This document shows, piece after piece, positions 26,691 to 35,053 of a stretch of DNA of 64,000 nucleotides. The first letter of the stretch is position 1. Each line of letters opens with the position of its first letter. The DNA comes from Candidatus Sulfopaludibacter sp. SbA3 (lineage in GTDB: Bacteria > Acidobacteriota > Terriglobia > Bryobacterales > Bryobacteraceae), in the NCBI GenBank assembly GCA_945890485.1, contig CAMDCN010000024.1, forward strand, positions 22,723 to 86,722, written 5' to 3'. A program made the position numbers and the translations under genes. The notes beneath the pieces are model-generated. The model ran no database searches. It saw only the letters and a list, made by a program, of their open reading frames with translations, and was not told the origin of the DNA.

Positions 26691-27593
26691 ATGTACTTGG
26701 GCCGCATGCAACCGACGCCGCTGGAACCGATTTCGATTGGCGAAGGGCCGGCGATCTGGTGCAAGCTGGAGTTTTTGAACCCGAGCGGGTCAACGAAAGA
26801 CCGCATTGCGCGGTTCATTTTGGAGAAAGCCTCGCGCGAGGGGCGGGTTCGCGCCGGCGACCATGTAGCCGAGGCGTCGAGCGGGTCGACTTCGATCGCG
26901 ATGGCGCTGGTGAGTGCGCAGTTGGGGCTGCGGTTTACGGCGGTGATGCCGGAGGGAGTGAGCGCGGAGCGGACGATGATGATCCGCGGGTATGGCGGGG
27001 CGATCACCTTGACACCGAAGGCGGAGGGCATTCGCGGGGCGTTGGCGGAGGTAAATCGCCTGGGCCGGGAGGAGGGCGCGTTTCTGCCGCGGCAGTTCGA
27101 GAATTTGGACAATGCGCTAGCGCATCGGATGGGCACGGCGCGGGAGATGATCGACCAGATTCCGGGCGGGGACGTGGCGGCCGTTGTCAGCGGCGTGGGG
27201 ACGGGCGGGACGCTGGTCGGCCTGTTCGAAGGACTGCGCGAGGCGGGCTGCGGCTTAGTGCCGGTGCTGGCGAAGCCGGTGACGCGGGAGGCGGTGGGGG
27301 ACCTCGAATGCTGCAGCTTCAGTGCGCGGATTCCGGGAGTGGTGGATGAACTGTCGAAGATCTTTAGCCCGGCGCGGATGCCGGGGCTGGAGATCATCGA
27401 GGTACAGGACGGGGACGCGATCCAGATGACACGAGAGCTGATCCGCCGAGGTTTCCCGGTGGGGCCGAGCTCCGGGCTGAACTACTGCGCCGCGCAGCAG
27501 ATTGCGCGGCGGGTGAGCGGGCCCGTGGTGACGGTGTTCCCGGACCGGATGGAGCGGTACTTTACGACGGAACTGTTCAGCCCGTTTCGCTAG
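26691..27593 (+). CDS. PLP-dependent cysteine synthase/cystathionine beta-synthase-type enzyme
   Basis: Starting at ATG 26691 (or 26706, MQPTPLEP) the product is about 300 residues of fold-type II PLP enzyme. PLP lysine is in NPSGSTKDRIARFI; the substrate loop reads EASSGSTSIAMALV, the phosphate-binding loop GVGTGGTLVGL, and the C-terminal pyridine-nitrogen Ser is in PVGPSSGLN. The most likely reaction is O-acetylserine or O-phosphoserine sulfhydrylation. It is divergent from the cysteine-cluster gene with only ~24 bp between starts. Its TAG stop shares the palindrome CTAG (27590-27593) with the RidA-like gene. Confidence 0.9.
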   Translation: MYLGRMQPTPLEPISIGEGPAIWCKLEFLNPSGSTKDRIARFILEKASREGRVRAGDHVAEASSGSTSIAMALVSAQLGLRFTAVMPEGVSAERTMMIRGYGGAITLTPKAEGIRGALAEVNRLGREEGAFLPRQFENLDNALAHRMGTAREMIDQIPGGDVAAVVSGVGTGGTLVGLFEGLREAGCGLVPVLAKPVTREAVGDLECCSFSARIPGVVDELSKIFSPARMPGLEIIEVQDGDAIQMTRELIRRGFPVGPSSGLNYCAAQQIARRVSGPVVTVFPDRMERYFTTELFSPFR

Positions 27594-27973
27594 ATGGCCG
27601 AGGCGATGACCTCAATCTCGATCTGCGCGCGCCCAGAGAGCCGGCGGACTTCGACTCCGGTCTTGGCCGGGGCGTGGGGGAAGTATTCGGCGTAGACGAC
27701 ATTGAGTTCGGCGAGGTCGTCGACGTTGGTCATATAGACGGTGGTCTTGGCGACTTGGGCGAGGCTGCTGCCGGCGGCTTCTAGGATGAGTTTGATGTTG
27801 GCGAGGGCTTGGCGGTACTCGGCGACTTGGCCGCCGGGGGCGAGTTCGCCGGTGGCGGGATCGATGCCGAGTTGGCCGGAGACGAAGAGGAGATCGCCCA
27901 GGAGCGTGGCTTGGTGGTAGGTGTGATTGCCGGGCGGCAGGGCGGGGACGTGGACGGTCTCGGGTAGCTTCAC
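27590..27973 (-). CDS. RidA/YjgF-family protein
   Basis: GTG at 27973 gives a 127-residue Rid-family protein: GNHTYHQATLLGDLLFVSGQLGIDPATGEL, NIKLILEAAGSSLAQVAKTTVYMTNVDDLAELNVVYAEYF and EIEVIASAI at the end. In RidA itself an Arg (E. coli Arg105) in the motif PARS/T is needed for enamine/imine deaminase activity; here that position is Lys (PAKTGVEV), so the protein probably belongs to another Rid subgroup. A longer in-frame opening to 28156 is rejected because it runs into the response-regulator gene. It lies 26 bp downstream of that gene and may be its operon partner. Confidence 0.88.
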   Translation of the reverse strand: MKLPETVHVPALPPGNHTYHQATLLGDLLFVSGQLGIDPATGELAPGGQVAEYRQALANIKLILEAAGSSLAQVAKTTVYMTNVDDLAELNVVYAEYFPHAPAKTGVEVRRLSGRAQIEIEVIASAI

Positions 27974-27999
27974 GTTCGTCAGCTTATCGTGTTCGGGGG

Positions 28000-28689
28000 T
28001 CAGCCGGCGAAGCGGTAGCCTTCGCCTCGGATGGTGAGGATGTGTTTCGGAGTCTGCGGCTCTTCTTCGAGCTTCTGGCGTAGCCAGGCGACATGGACAT
28101 CGACAGTGCGCGGGGTGATGAACGGTTGCTGGCGCCAGACCTGGGTGAGGAGCCATTCGCGGGTGAGCACCTGGCCGCGATGATCGATGAGGCAGCGGAG
28201 TAGTTGCATCTCTTTGGCTGCGAGGCTGACCGGCGCGCCTTTGCGGGTGACGACCGGCACGGAGAAATCGACGGTGACGGCGCCGAACTGATAGCGCGTG
28301 ACTGGAGTGAGTTGCTCCTTGCCGACTCGGCGGAGGAGGGCGGTGACGCGGGCGACGAGTTCATTGGGATCGAAGGGCTTGGCGAGGTAATCGTCGGCGC
28401 CGATCTGGAGGCCTTGGACGCGGTCGGCGACTTGGCTGCGGGCGGTGAGCATCAGGATGCCGCCGTCGAAGCCTTGTTTGCGCATGGCTTCGCAGAGGGC
28501 GAACCCATCCATGCCTGGCAGCATGACGTCAAGGATCAGCAGGTCGAACCGTTTGTCGGTGGCGGCGCGATGGCCATCGGGGCCGGTGGTGGCGACGGCG
28601 ACATCATGGCCTTGGGCGATGAGGAGGTCGGCGATGATGAGGGCGATATCCGGCTCGTCTTCAACGAGGAGGATTTGCGAATTCGTCAT
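28000..28689 (-). CDS. OmpR-family response regulator
   Basis: A 229-residue two-domain regulator. The receiver has acidic pocket residues in LLVEDEPD, phospho-acceptor Asp54 in LLILDVMLPGMDG, Thr in LMLTAR and Lys104 in AKPF. The C-terminal winged helix (LAAKEMQLLRCLIDHRGQVLTREWLLTQVW...PRTVDVHVAWLRQKL) is of the OmpR/PhoB class, which binds tandem repeats about 10-11 bp apart. ATG at 28689 has GGAG just upstream; it lies inside the end of the kinase gene (29-bp overlap), so translation is coupled. It is the obvious protein for the phased heptamer operator at 30371-30427. Confidence 0.94.
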   Translation of the reverse strand: MTNSQILLVEDEPDIALIIADLLIAQGHDVAVATTGPDGHRAATDKRFDLLILDVMLPGMDGFALCEAMRKQGFDGGILMLTARSQVADRVQGLQIGADDYLAKPFDPNELVARVTALLRRVGKEQLTPVTRYQFGAVTVDFSVPVVTRKGAPVSLAAKEMQLLRCLIDHRGQVLTREWLLTQVWRQQPFITPRTVDVHVAWLRQKLEEEPQTPKHILTIRGEGYRFAG

Positions 28690-30322
28690 ATTGCTCCGGT
28701 TGGGCCGCGGGGAGGCGGAGAGTGAACTCGGCGCCGCCTTCGGGCAGATTGATGGCGGCGACGTTGCCGCCGTGGGCTTGGGCGATTTCAGAGACAAGGC
28801 TGAGGCCGAGGCCGGTGCCCCGGACCTGGTCGGCCTTGGCGCGTTCGCCACGATAGAAGGGTTCGAAGAGATGGTCGAGTTCCTCGGCGGGGATGCCGGG
28901 ACCACGATCGCGCACACGGACGACGACCTCGGGCTGTTTGCTGGCTTTATCGACCTCGACAGTAAGCCCGATCCAGCCGCCTTCGCCTCCGTGCTTGGCG
29001 GCGTTGCCGAGGAGGTTTTGGAAGACGCGGCGGAGGGCGACCGGGTCGCCGAGGACGGGCGGGATTTCGGGAGGCGCCTGAATATCCACTTCGCAGTGGG
29101 CGGCTTCGATATCACCGGCCGCGGCTTCGAGCCCTTCGTTGATCGCATCGAGAATCCAGACGGGTTGCTCGGTGGTTTTCGCCCGGCCGCCACGGGCGCC
29201 CGCGAAGCCGAGCACCTGCTCCACCATTTCGGTGAGGCTTTCCGAGTGCTGGACGATCAGGCGGAGATAGCGCTCCCGCTGCGCGGGATCTCGCACGACG
29301 CCGCTGAGCAGGTTGTGCCCGGCCCCACGGATGACCGTGAGCGGGGTGCGGAACTCATGCGTCACGCCCGCGACGAATTCGAACTCCATTTGGGCGAGGC
29401 GGCGGGCTTTGTTGGTGTTGTGGACGAGGGCTCCTCCGGCGGCAGCGATGAGGAGGAGGAGCCCGCCGGCTACGGCTAGATTGCGCCAGCGGTTGGAGCG
29501 AACAGCAGCGTCGAGGGAGCCCTTACGGTGCTTGGCGGAGAGGGTCCAGCGTCCGCCTTCGGGACCACCCTTCTTTCTATCGGGCGGCCCGCGGCGGACG
29601 CCGTTGAGTAGTTGGGCGCGGGCATCCGGGTCGTCGAGGCGGGCGCTATTCGGGAGGGTGGAGAGGAGCAGGCGTTGCTCGCGGCCGGCGGTGATCATGA
29701 CGTCAAAGTCGGGTTGGTCGCCGGGGTTGAGATTCGTCTTGATCTGGTTGGGCCAGTAGACCTTCCAGAGTTGCTGCGGATCGAACTCGAAGATCATCCA
29801 TTCGACTTCGTTGCGGGTGCCGGGGTCGAAGACGGGGAATTCGTGAAGCAGAGACTCCGGCGGAAGCCGGGGCGGGCGCTGACCGGTGGTACGGCGTTCT
29901 TCGAAGCCAGCCCGTAGAGTGTGCCACTCGGGCGGCCATTCCATCGGGCTCGTTTCGCCGGTTTCCTGGTTGATGAGGGAGAGGGCGATGCCGTCCGGTC
30001 GCGGGGCGGCGAGGGCGATGCGGCCGAAGAGTTGGGGCCGGGGCTCGAGCCGTAGCCAGCGGCGGAAGGCGATGGCGTGGGCCTCGGTGAGGCCGGAATC
30101 GGCTACGTCGCGTTCGTCGGGCAGCAGGGTTTCGAACGTTTCGCGCACCTGCTGATCGAAGCCTCGGGCCATACGGCGGAGCTGTTCATCGAGACCGGAG
30201 CCGAGGCGGGCCTGTTCGGCTTGGCTAAGCTCGCCGGTCCAGCGGTACTGCAACAGCGCGAGCACGGCACAGAGGCTGGCCATCACGGCCAACCAGCCCC
30301 ACTGTTTCCAAGTCTCCCGCAA
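28661..30322 (-). CDS. Membrane sensor histidine kinase
   Basis: TTG at 30322 is taken as start because GGAGGAAG sits seven bases upstream and the resulting N-terminus leads straight into the first membrane segment (about residues 8-26). The 553-residue protein has an extracytoplasmic sensor region of ~250 residues without recognised domain, a second membrane segment near 282-302, then HisKA with His322 in VTHEFRTPLTVIRG, and HATPase boxes NLLGNAAKHG, RDRGPGIP, LFEPFYRG and GTGLGLSLV. It is transcribed before its response regulator, and divergently from a cytochrome c peroxidase gene. It may sense peroxide or redox stress in the periplasm, by context only. Confidence 0.92.
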   Translation of the reverse strand: MRETWKQWGWLAVMASLCAVLALLQYRWTGELSQAEQARLGSGLDEQLRRMARGFDQQVRETFETLLPDERDVADSGLTEAHAIAFRRWLRLEPRPQLFGRIALAAPRPDGIALSLINQETGETSPMEWPPEWHTLRAGFEERRTTGQRPPRLPPESLLHEFPVFDPGTRNEVEWMIFEFDPQQLWKVYWPNQIKTNLNPGDQPDFDVMITAGREQRLLLSTLPNSARLDDPDARAQLLNGVRRGPPDRKKGGPEGGRWTLSAKHRKGSLDAAVRSNRWRNLAVAGGLLLLIAAAGGALVHNTNKARRLAQMEFEFVAGVTHEFRTPLTVIRGAGHNLLSGVVRDPAQRERYLRLIVQHSESLTEMVEQVLGFAGARGGRAKTTEQPVWILDAINEGLEAAAGDIEAAHCEVDIQAPPEIPPVLGDPVALRRVFQNLLGNAAKHGGEGGWIGLTVEVDKASKQPEVVVRVRDRGPGIPAEELDHLFEPFYRGERAKADQVRGTGLGLSLVSEIAQAHGGNVAAINLPEGGAEFTLRLPAAQPEQYDEFANPPR

Positions 30323-30370
30323 GCGCTTCCTCCGAACCCTTATTAGACCGTGTTCGGGGGCGAGTTCCCA

Positions 30371-30427
30371 GTTAAGCGATGTTAAGCCATCGCCTCTCGG
30401 CCATAACATCGCTTAACGTGACTTAGC
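30371..30427. promoter_or_regulatory. Phased heptamer operator between two-component genes and cytochrome c peroxidase
   Basis: Five copies of a GTTAAGC-like heptamer begin at 30371, 30381, 30401, 30411 and 30421, all in exact 10-bp register. The first two are GTTAAGC on the plus strand; the last three read GTTATGG, GTTAAGC and GCTAAGT on the minus strand. The core forms a 14-bp perfect inverted repeat, 30371-30384 with 30404-30417. For the kinase promoter on the minus strand a TCTAAT -10 (30342-30347) and weak TGGGAA -35 (30365-30370) abut the left boxes. The layout is what OmpR/PhoB-type regulators use for activation, and it suggests joint control of both divergent transcripts. Confidence 0.75.
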
Positions 30428-30462
30428 GAGGAATCGGGGGTCTTCTGGTAGCAGGAGCAACT

Positions 30463-32118
30463 ATGAAAACCACAACTTTTTCCTCGGTTCTGCTGATGCT
30501 TTCGACGGCGGCGTTCGCGCAGCGGGGTGGTGGTCCGCCGCTAACGTCGTTGAAGACGGTGCCTGTGCCGGCGGTGCCCGGCATTGAACAATATGTCCGG
30601 GACCAGGCGGCGCTCGTCGTGCTGGGCAAGGCGCTGTTCTGGGATATGCAGGCCGGCAGCGACGGCAGGACAGCTTGTGCGTCTTGCCACTTCCATGCTG
30701 GCGCGGACCACCGGGTGCAAAATCAACTGGCTCCGCCGCAGACGTCGACAGCTGGCATCACCCCGAACCGGACGTTGACAGCGGCCGACTTCCCCTTTCA
30801 TCAGCCGGGCAACCTGGACGCTCCGCGATCGGTCGCAGGATCGGCGGGGACGTTTCAACGCAGCTTCTTCGATGTCGTACCGGGCGCGGCCGAGGAGGAC
30901 GGGGCAGACCTGTTTTCAAGCCGGTTCAGCTTGAACGGCCGGCAGACGCGGCAAGTGACTTCGCGCAATACGCCGAGCGTGATCAACGCTGTTTTCAACG
31001 TACGGAATTTCTGGGATGGACGGGCCAGCAACATCTTTGAAGGGAGTGCGTTGGCTTGGCGCGACGGGCACTTGGTGACGGAGCAGGTGCGACTCGAAAA
31101 TTCAAGCCTGGCTTCGCAGGCCGTGGGGCCCGTGCTGAACGAGATCGAGATGTCCTACACCGGACGGAGCTTTGCCAAGGTGGCGGAGAAATTGCTCACG
31201 TTGCGGCCGTTGGGACGGCAAGCGGTCTCGGCCGGCGATAGCGTGTTGGGGGCTTATGCGGATGCTTCTGGCGTCGGCTTGGCCCCGGAGTATTCGTATC
31301 GCCGGCTGATTGAGACGGCCTTCGAACCGGCCTACTGGGCGGCGCCGGAGGGTGGCCAGATGGCCGCTAATTTCAGCCTGTTCTGGGGGCTCGCGATCCA
31401 GGCTTATGAAACGACGCTGATCTCGAACGACTCGCGACTGGACCAGTTCCTCGAAGGCAACACGCAAGCGCTTTCGGCCTTGGAGCAGCAGGGGATGCGC
31501 GAATTCCTCGGCGGCAGATCGCAGTGTACGCAGTGCCATCAGGGCGCGGAGTTCACGGCGGCTTCGTTCCGTAATATCGGGCGGCCGGGGTTCTTCCGGA
31601 CGGGGGTGACGCCGATTGAAGATGACCCGGGGCTCGAGAACGGCGCGTTTAAGTCGCCGGGGCTACGGAACGTCGAGTTCACGGGACCGTATTTCCACGA
31701 CGGCGGCCAGGCCACGCTTGAACAGGTGATGGATTTCTACGCTCGCAACGGGGACTTCCGCGCGGGCGGGAACCTGGGCCCGGGCATTGGGCAGATCCGA
31801 TTGAACCAACAGGACAGGACGGCGATCGTAGCGTTTATGAAGGCTCTGACCGACGATCGCGTGCGGTTCCAGCGGGCGCCGTTCGACCATCCTTCGCTGT
31901 GCATTTCGACGGGCCATGAGGAACCGGCCGCGGGCGTGCTGGCGGCGGATACGACCGATGGGCGGTTCGCATCGAGCGCAATCGACCGGTGGGCGCTGAT
32001 TCCGGCCGTGGGAAAGGACGGCGCCGTGGCGCCGCTGCAGACGTTCGACGAACTACTGCGCGGCATCGGCAATGACGGCTCGAGGGCGCACAACCTGACA
32101 CAGCCTTGCGTGCCCTAG
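30463..32118 (+). CDS. Di-haem cytochrome c peroxidase (CcpA/MauG family)
   Basis: A 551-residue exported protein (signal MKTTTFSSVLLMLSTAAFAQ) with two haem sites: CASCH at residues 72-76 and CTQCH near residue 350. Family segments include LGKALFWDM, NTPSVINAVFNVRNFWDGR, FEGSALA and the C-terminal FKSPGLRNVEFTGPYFHDGGQATLEQVMDFYARNG. At 551 residues it is longer than classical ~340-residue peroxidases; a C-terminal extension after about residue 465 is unassigned. AGGAG sits six bases before the ATG. It likely removes peroxide in the periplasm with electrons from c-type cytochromes, or acts as a MauG-like oxidase. Upstream lies the phased operator. Confidence 0.9.
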   Translation: MKTTTFSSVLLMLSTAAFAQRGGGPPLTSLKTVPVPAVPGIEQYVRDQAALVVLGKALFWDMQAGSDGRTACASCHFHAGADHRVQNQLAPPQTSTAGITPNRTLTAADFPFHQPGNLDAPRSVAGSAGTFQRSFFDVVPGAAEEDGADLFSSRFSLNGRQTRQVTSRNTPSVINAVFNVRNFWDGRASNIFEGSALAWRDGHLVTEQVRLENSSLASQAVGPVLNEIEMSYTGRSFAKVAEKLLTLRPLGRQAVSAGDSVLGAYADASGVGLAPEYSYRRLIETAFEPAYWAAPEGGQMAANFSLFWGLAIQAYETTLISNDSRLDQFLEGNTQALSALEQQGMREFLGGRSQCTQCHQGAEFTAASFRNIGRPGFFRTGVTPIEDDPGLENGAFKSPGLRNVEFTGPYFHDGGQATLEQVMDFYARNGDFRAGGNLGPGIGQIRLNQQDRTAIVAFMKALTDDRVRFQRAPFDHPSLCISTGHEEPAAGVLAADTTDGRFASSAIDRWALIPAVGKDGAVAPLQTFDELLRGIGNDGSRAHNLTQPCVP

Positions 32119-32462
32119 TCGAGCATCGCCTTCCAGGCCGCTTCATCGTGGCCGACGCTGATCTTCTTATCGCAACGAACGAACGGGAGCCGCAGAAGCA
32201 GCGGCTCCCGTTCGATTTTTGCGAGCAGTTCGGCGTCACTTTGCTTCAGGTATTTGAGGCCCGCTTTCTCGAACGCCTTCCCTTCCCGGTCTAGGAGCGC
32301 GGGCAGGGTGTACCGTTCAATGAACCGCTTGATTTCGCCGGGGGACATCGGCTTTTGCTTCAGGTCAACGAAGTGGATGGCGATGCTCCGCTCCTTGAAA
32401 AACCGCTCGGCCGCCCGCGTTCCCTGCGAACTCTTCACCCCAAAAATCTGTACGCTACGCAT
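32115..32462 (-). CDS. ArsC/Spx-fold protein lacking the catalytic cysteine
   Basis: A 115-residue thioredoxin-like ArsC family protein: MRSVQIFGVKSSQGTRAAERFFKERSIAIHFVDL, KPMSPGEIKRFIERY, LLRLPFVRCDKKISVGHDE. The N-terminal active-site Cys of arsenate reductase and Spx is replaced by Ser (KSSQGTR), and only a C-terminal Cys (VRCD) remains. Arsenate reduction is therefore unlikely; a regulatory or YffB-like role is possible. ATG at 32462 follows AAGGGG directly. A much longer in-frame opening to 33158 is antisense to the aldehyde dehydrogenase gene and is rejected. Its TAG stop shares CTAG (32115-32118) with the peroxidase stop. Confidence 0.83.
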   Translation of the reverse strand: MRSVQIFGVKSSQGTRAAERFFKERSIAIHFVDLKQKPMSPGEIKRFIERYTLPALLDREGKAFEKAGLKYLKQSDAELLAKIEREPLLLRLPFVRCDKKISVGHDEAAWKAMLD

Positions 32463-32507
32463 CCCCTTCAGTTTCCCCTGTTCCGGTTGCGTTACGCTGG
32501 CAGACGC

Positions 32508-33947
32508 ATGTTGCAGAACCTGATTTCGAATCAATGGACGCCGAGCAGTTCGCCGGAATCGACGCCGGTCTTCAATCCATCGCGAGGCGCGGAGATCGCG
32601 CGGTGCCCGGTGGGCACGGCTGCCGACGTGGATGCCGCCGTCGCCGCGGCGCGGGCCGCGCTGCCGGAATGGTCGCAGACGCCGCCGGGGGACCGGGCGC
32701 GAATTCTGTTCCGCTACAAAGCTCTGCTCGAAGAGAAGTTCCAAGAGATCGCGCTGCTCATCTGCCGGGAGCACGGCAAGACGTTGGTGGAAGCGCAGGG
32801 CGACCTGCGGCGCGGGCTGGACGTGGTCGACATGGCGTGCGGCATTCCGTCGCTGCTGATGGGCCAGAAGCTCGGACAGGTGGCGCGCAACATTGACGGG
32901 GAGGCCGAGCGCTTCCCGGTGGGCGTTTGCGCGGGGATTACGCCGTACAATTTTCCGGCGATGATTCCACTGTGGATGTTCCCGATGGCGCTGGCTTGCG
33001 GGAACACGTTTTTGTTTAAGCCGTCGCCGAAGGTGCCGCTGACGGCGGCTCGTTTGGTGGAGTTGTTTGTGGAAGCCGGGTTGCCGCCGGGGGTGTTGAA
33101 TCTGGTGCATGGGGGCGTGGAGACGGTGCACGCGATTCTGGATCATCCCGGGATTCAAGCCGTTAGCTTTGTGGGGTCGACGCCGGTGGCGCGCGAGGTG
33201 TACCGGCGGGGGACGGCAAACGGGAAGCGCGTGCAGGCGGCGGGCGGCGCGAAGAATTTCATGATCGTGATGCCGGACGCGGATATGGAGCTGGCGGCGG
33301 ATGCGATTCTGTCCTCGTCGTTTGGCTGCTCCGGGCAGCGGTGCATGGCGGGGAGCGTCGCCGTCGTAGCGGGGCGGGCGGCGGAGCCGATTACGGAGAA
33401 GCTGCGGGATTTGGCCAAGACTATGTCAGTGGGCGCGACGGACGAGGGCGCGGCAGTTGGCATGGGGCCGGTGATCGATGCGGTGGCGCTGGACCGGGTG
33501 CAGCGGTATCTTTCGTTGGGGGATCAGCAGCGGGTGGAGATGCTGGTGGACGGGCGGCTGCATGCGCGCCCGGACGCCGGCTATTTCGTGGGGCCGAGCA
33601 TTGTGGCGGGGGTGGCGGCGGACTCGGGTCTACTGCGGGATGAAGTGTTTGGACCGGTGTTGACGCTGCTGCGGGAAGAGGATCTGGACGCGGCGATCGC
33701 GCTGGCGAATACGTCGCCGTATGGGAATGGGGCGGTGATCTACACCCGGTCCGGCGGGGCGGCGCGGAAGTTTGCACGGAACGTGAACTGCGGGATGATC
33801 GGCGTGAATATTGGCGTGCCGGCGCCGATGGCGCTGTTTCCGTTTGCGGGTTGGAATGAGAGCTTTTTCGGCGATCTGCATGTGCAGGGGAACGAAGGGA
33901 TTCAGTTCTATACGCGGACCAAGGTGACGCTGACGCGATGGTCGTAA
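32508..33947 (+). CDS. CoA-acylating aldehyde dehydrogenase, methylmalonate-semialdehyde type
   Basis: The 479-residue protein is closest to MmsA/IolA: CAGITPYNFPAMIPLWMFPMALACGNTFLFKPSPK, AAGGAKNFMIVMPDAD and the catalytic Cys in SSFGCSGQRCMAGSV. The general-base Glu of hydrolytic aldehyde dehydrogenases (ELGGK) is replaced by GGAKN, as in CoA-acylating enzymes that hand the acyl group to CoA. ATG 32508 starts the conserved region (MLQNLISNQW). It overlaps the iron alcohol dehydrogenase gene by 10 bp, so aldehyde oxidation and alcohol oxidation are coupled genetically, as in alcohol or valine/inositol degradation. Confidence 0.9.
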   Translation: MLQNLISNQWTPSSSPESTPVFNPSRGAEIARCPVGTAADVDAAVAAARAALPEWSQTPPGDRARILFRYKALLEEKFQEIALLICREHGKTLVEAQGDLRRGLDVVDMACGIPSLLMGQKLGQVARNIDGEAERFPVGVCAGITPYNFPAMIPLWMFPMALACGNTFLFKPSPKVPLTAARLVELFVEAGLPPGVLNLVHGGVETVHAILDHPGIQAVSFVGSTPVAREVYRRGTANGKRVQAAGGAKNFMIVMPDADMELAADAILSSSFGCSGQRCMAGSVAVVAGRAAEPITEKLRDLAKTMSVGATDEGAAVGMGPVIDAVALDRVQRYLSLGDQQRVEMLVDGRLHARPDAGYFVGPSIVAGVAADSGLLRDEVFGPVLTLLREEDLDAAIALANTSPYGNGAVIYTRSGGAARKFARNVNCGMIGVNIGVPAPMALFPFAGWNESFFGDLHVQGNEGIQFYTRTKVTLTRWS

Positions 33948-35053
33948 AGCTGCAGCTTCCTCCGACGATTCAGATTGGGGCGGGGGCGTCGATGGCCGCG
34001 GCGGCGGAGTGTCAGCGGCTGGGGATCCGGCGACCGTTGCTGGTGGTGGATCCGTATCTGCTCGAAAGCGCTCCCGCCGTAGCGCTGCGAACCGCGTTGC
34101 CAACGGCCGTGTTTTCGGGCGTGACTCCGGACCCGGATCTGGACGTGGTGTCGCAGGGGTTGGCCGCGTTGCGGGCGCATGAGGGAGATGGCGTGGTGGC
34201 TTTGGGAGGCGGGTCGGCGATTGACGCGGCGAAGGCGATTGCGATTCTGGCGACGAACGCGGGGCCGCTATCGGAGTACATGGGCTACCACAAGGTCCCG
34301 GTTCCGGGACTGCCATTGATTGCGATTCCGTCGACGGCCGGAACCGGAAGCGAGGCCACGCGGATCACGATCATCACGGACCGGGCGCGGAACGTGAAAA
34401 TGATGATCCTCGACGGGCACCTGCTGCCGGCGGTGGCGCTGGTGGATTACGAGCTTTCGCTGTCGATGCCCGCGGCGTTGACGGCGGCGGTGGGGATCGA
34501 CTCGTTGACACATGCCTTGGAGGCCTACGTTTCGCGGAAGGCGAGCGCGTTCTCCGATGCGATCGCGTTGCAGGCCGGGGCGCTGATTGTGCCGAATTTA
34601 AGAAGGGCTTATTTGAATCCGCAAGACCTGCCGGCGAAAGAAGCGATGATGACGGGGGCGCTGCTGGGCGGGATGGCGTTTTCGAATTCGAGCGTGGCCC
34701 TTGTGCATGGGATGTCGCGGCCGTTGGGCGCTTTTTTCCATATTCCTCATGGGTTGTCGAACGCGATGCTGCTGCCGGCGATCACCCGATTCAGCTTGGC
34801 GGGGGCTCCGGAACGGTATGCGGCGTTTGCGGCGCATACCGGTTTAGGCGTCGATTTGCTGGCGGCGCTCGAGTCGTTCAATCGCGACTTGCAGGTGCCG
34901 ACGTTGCGGGAGTACGGGGTACCGGAGGCGGCATTTCGCGCGGCGATTTCGCAGATGGCGGAGGACGCATTGGCGTCGGGTTCTCCGGGGAACAATCCGC
35001 GGGTGCCGACGCATGGCGAGATTGTTGCGCTTTACGAGGAAGTTTTCGGATAG
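33938..35053 (+). CDS. Iron-containing alcohol dehydrogenase
   Basis: The 371-residue protein has the group III alcohol dehydrogenase motifs: nucleotide binding GGGSAIDAAKAIA, IPSTAGTGSEATR, and metal ligands Asp and His in GIDSLTHALEAYVS plus the two His in SVALVHGMSRPLGAFFHIPHG. It should oxidise a primary alcohol with NAD, feeding the acylating aldehyde dehydrogenase encoded just upstream (10-bp overlap). The C-terminal 22 bp overlap the convergent PH-domain gene. Confidence 0.93.
   Translation: MVVKLQLPPTIQIGAGASMAAAAECQRLGIRRPLLVVDPYLLESAPAVALRTALPTAVFSGVTPDPDLDVVSQGLAALRAHEGDGVVALGGGSAIDAAKAIAILATNAGPLSEYMGYHKVPVPGLPLIAIPSTAGTGSEATRITIITDRARNVKMMILDGHLLPAVALVDYELSLSMPAALTAAVGIDSLTHALEAYVSRKASAFSDAIALQAGALIVPNLRRAYLNPQDLPAKEAMMTGALLGGMAFSNSSVALVHGMSRPLGAFFHIPHGLSNAMLLPAITRFSLAGAPERYAAFAAHTGLGVDLLAALESFNRDLQVPTLREYGVPEAAFRAAISQMAEDALASGSPGNNPRVPTHGEIVALYEEVFG

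Noticed and set aside
28690..29193. N-terminal extension of the response regulator into the kinase gene
   Set aside because: Proline/serine-rich shadow; the receiver domain starts at ATG 28689 with its own ribosome site.
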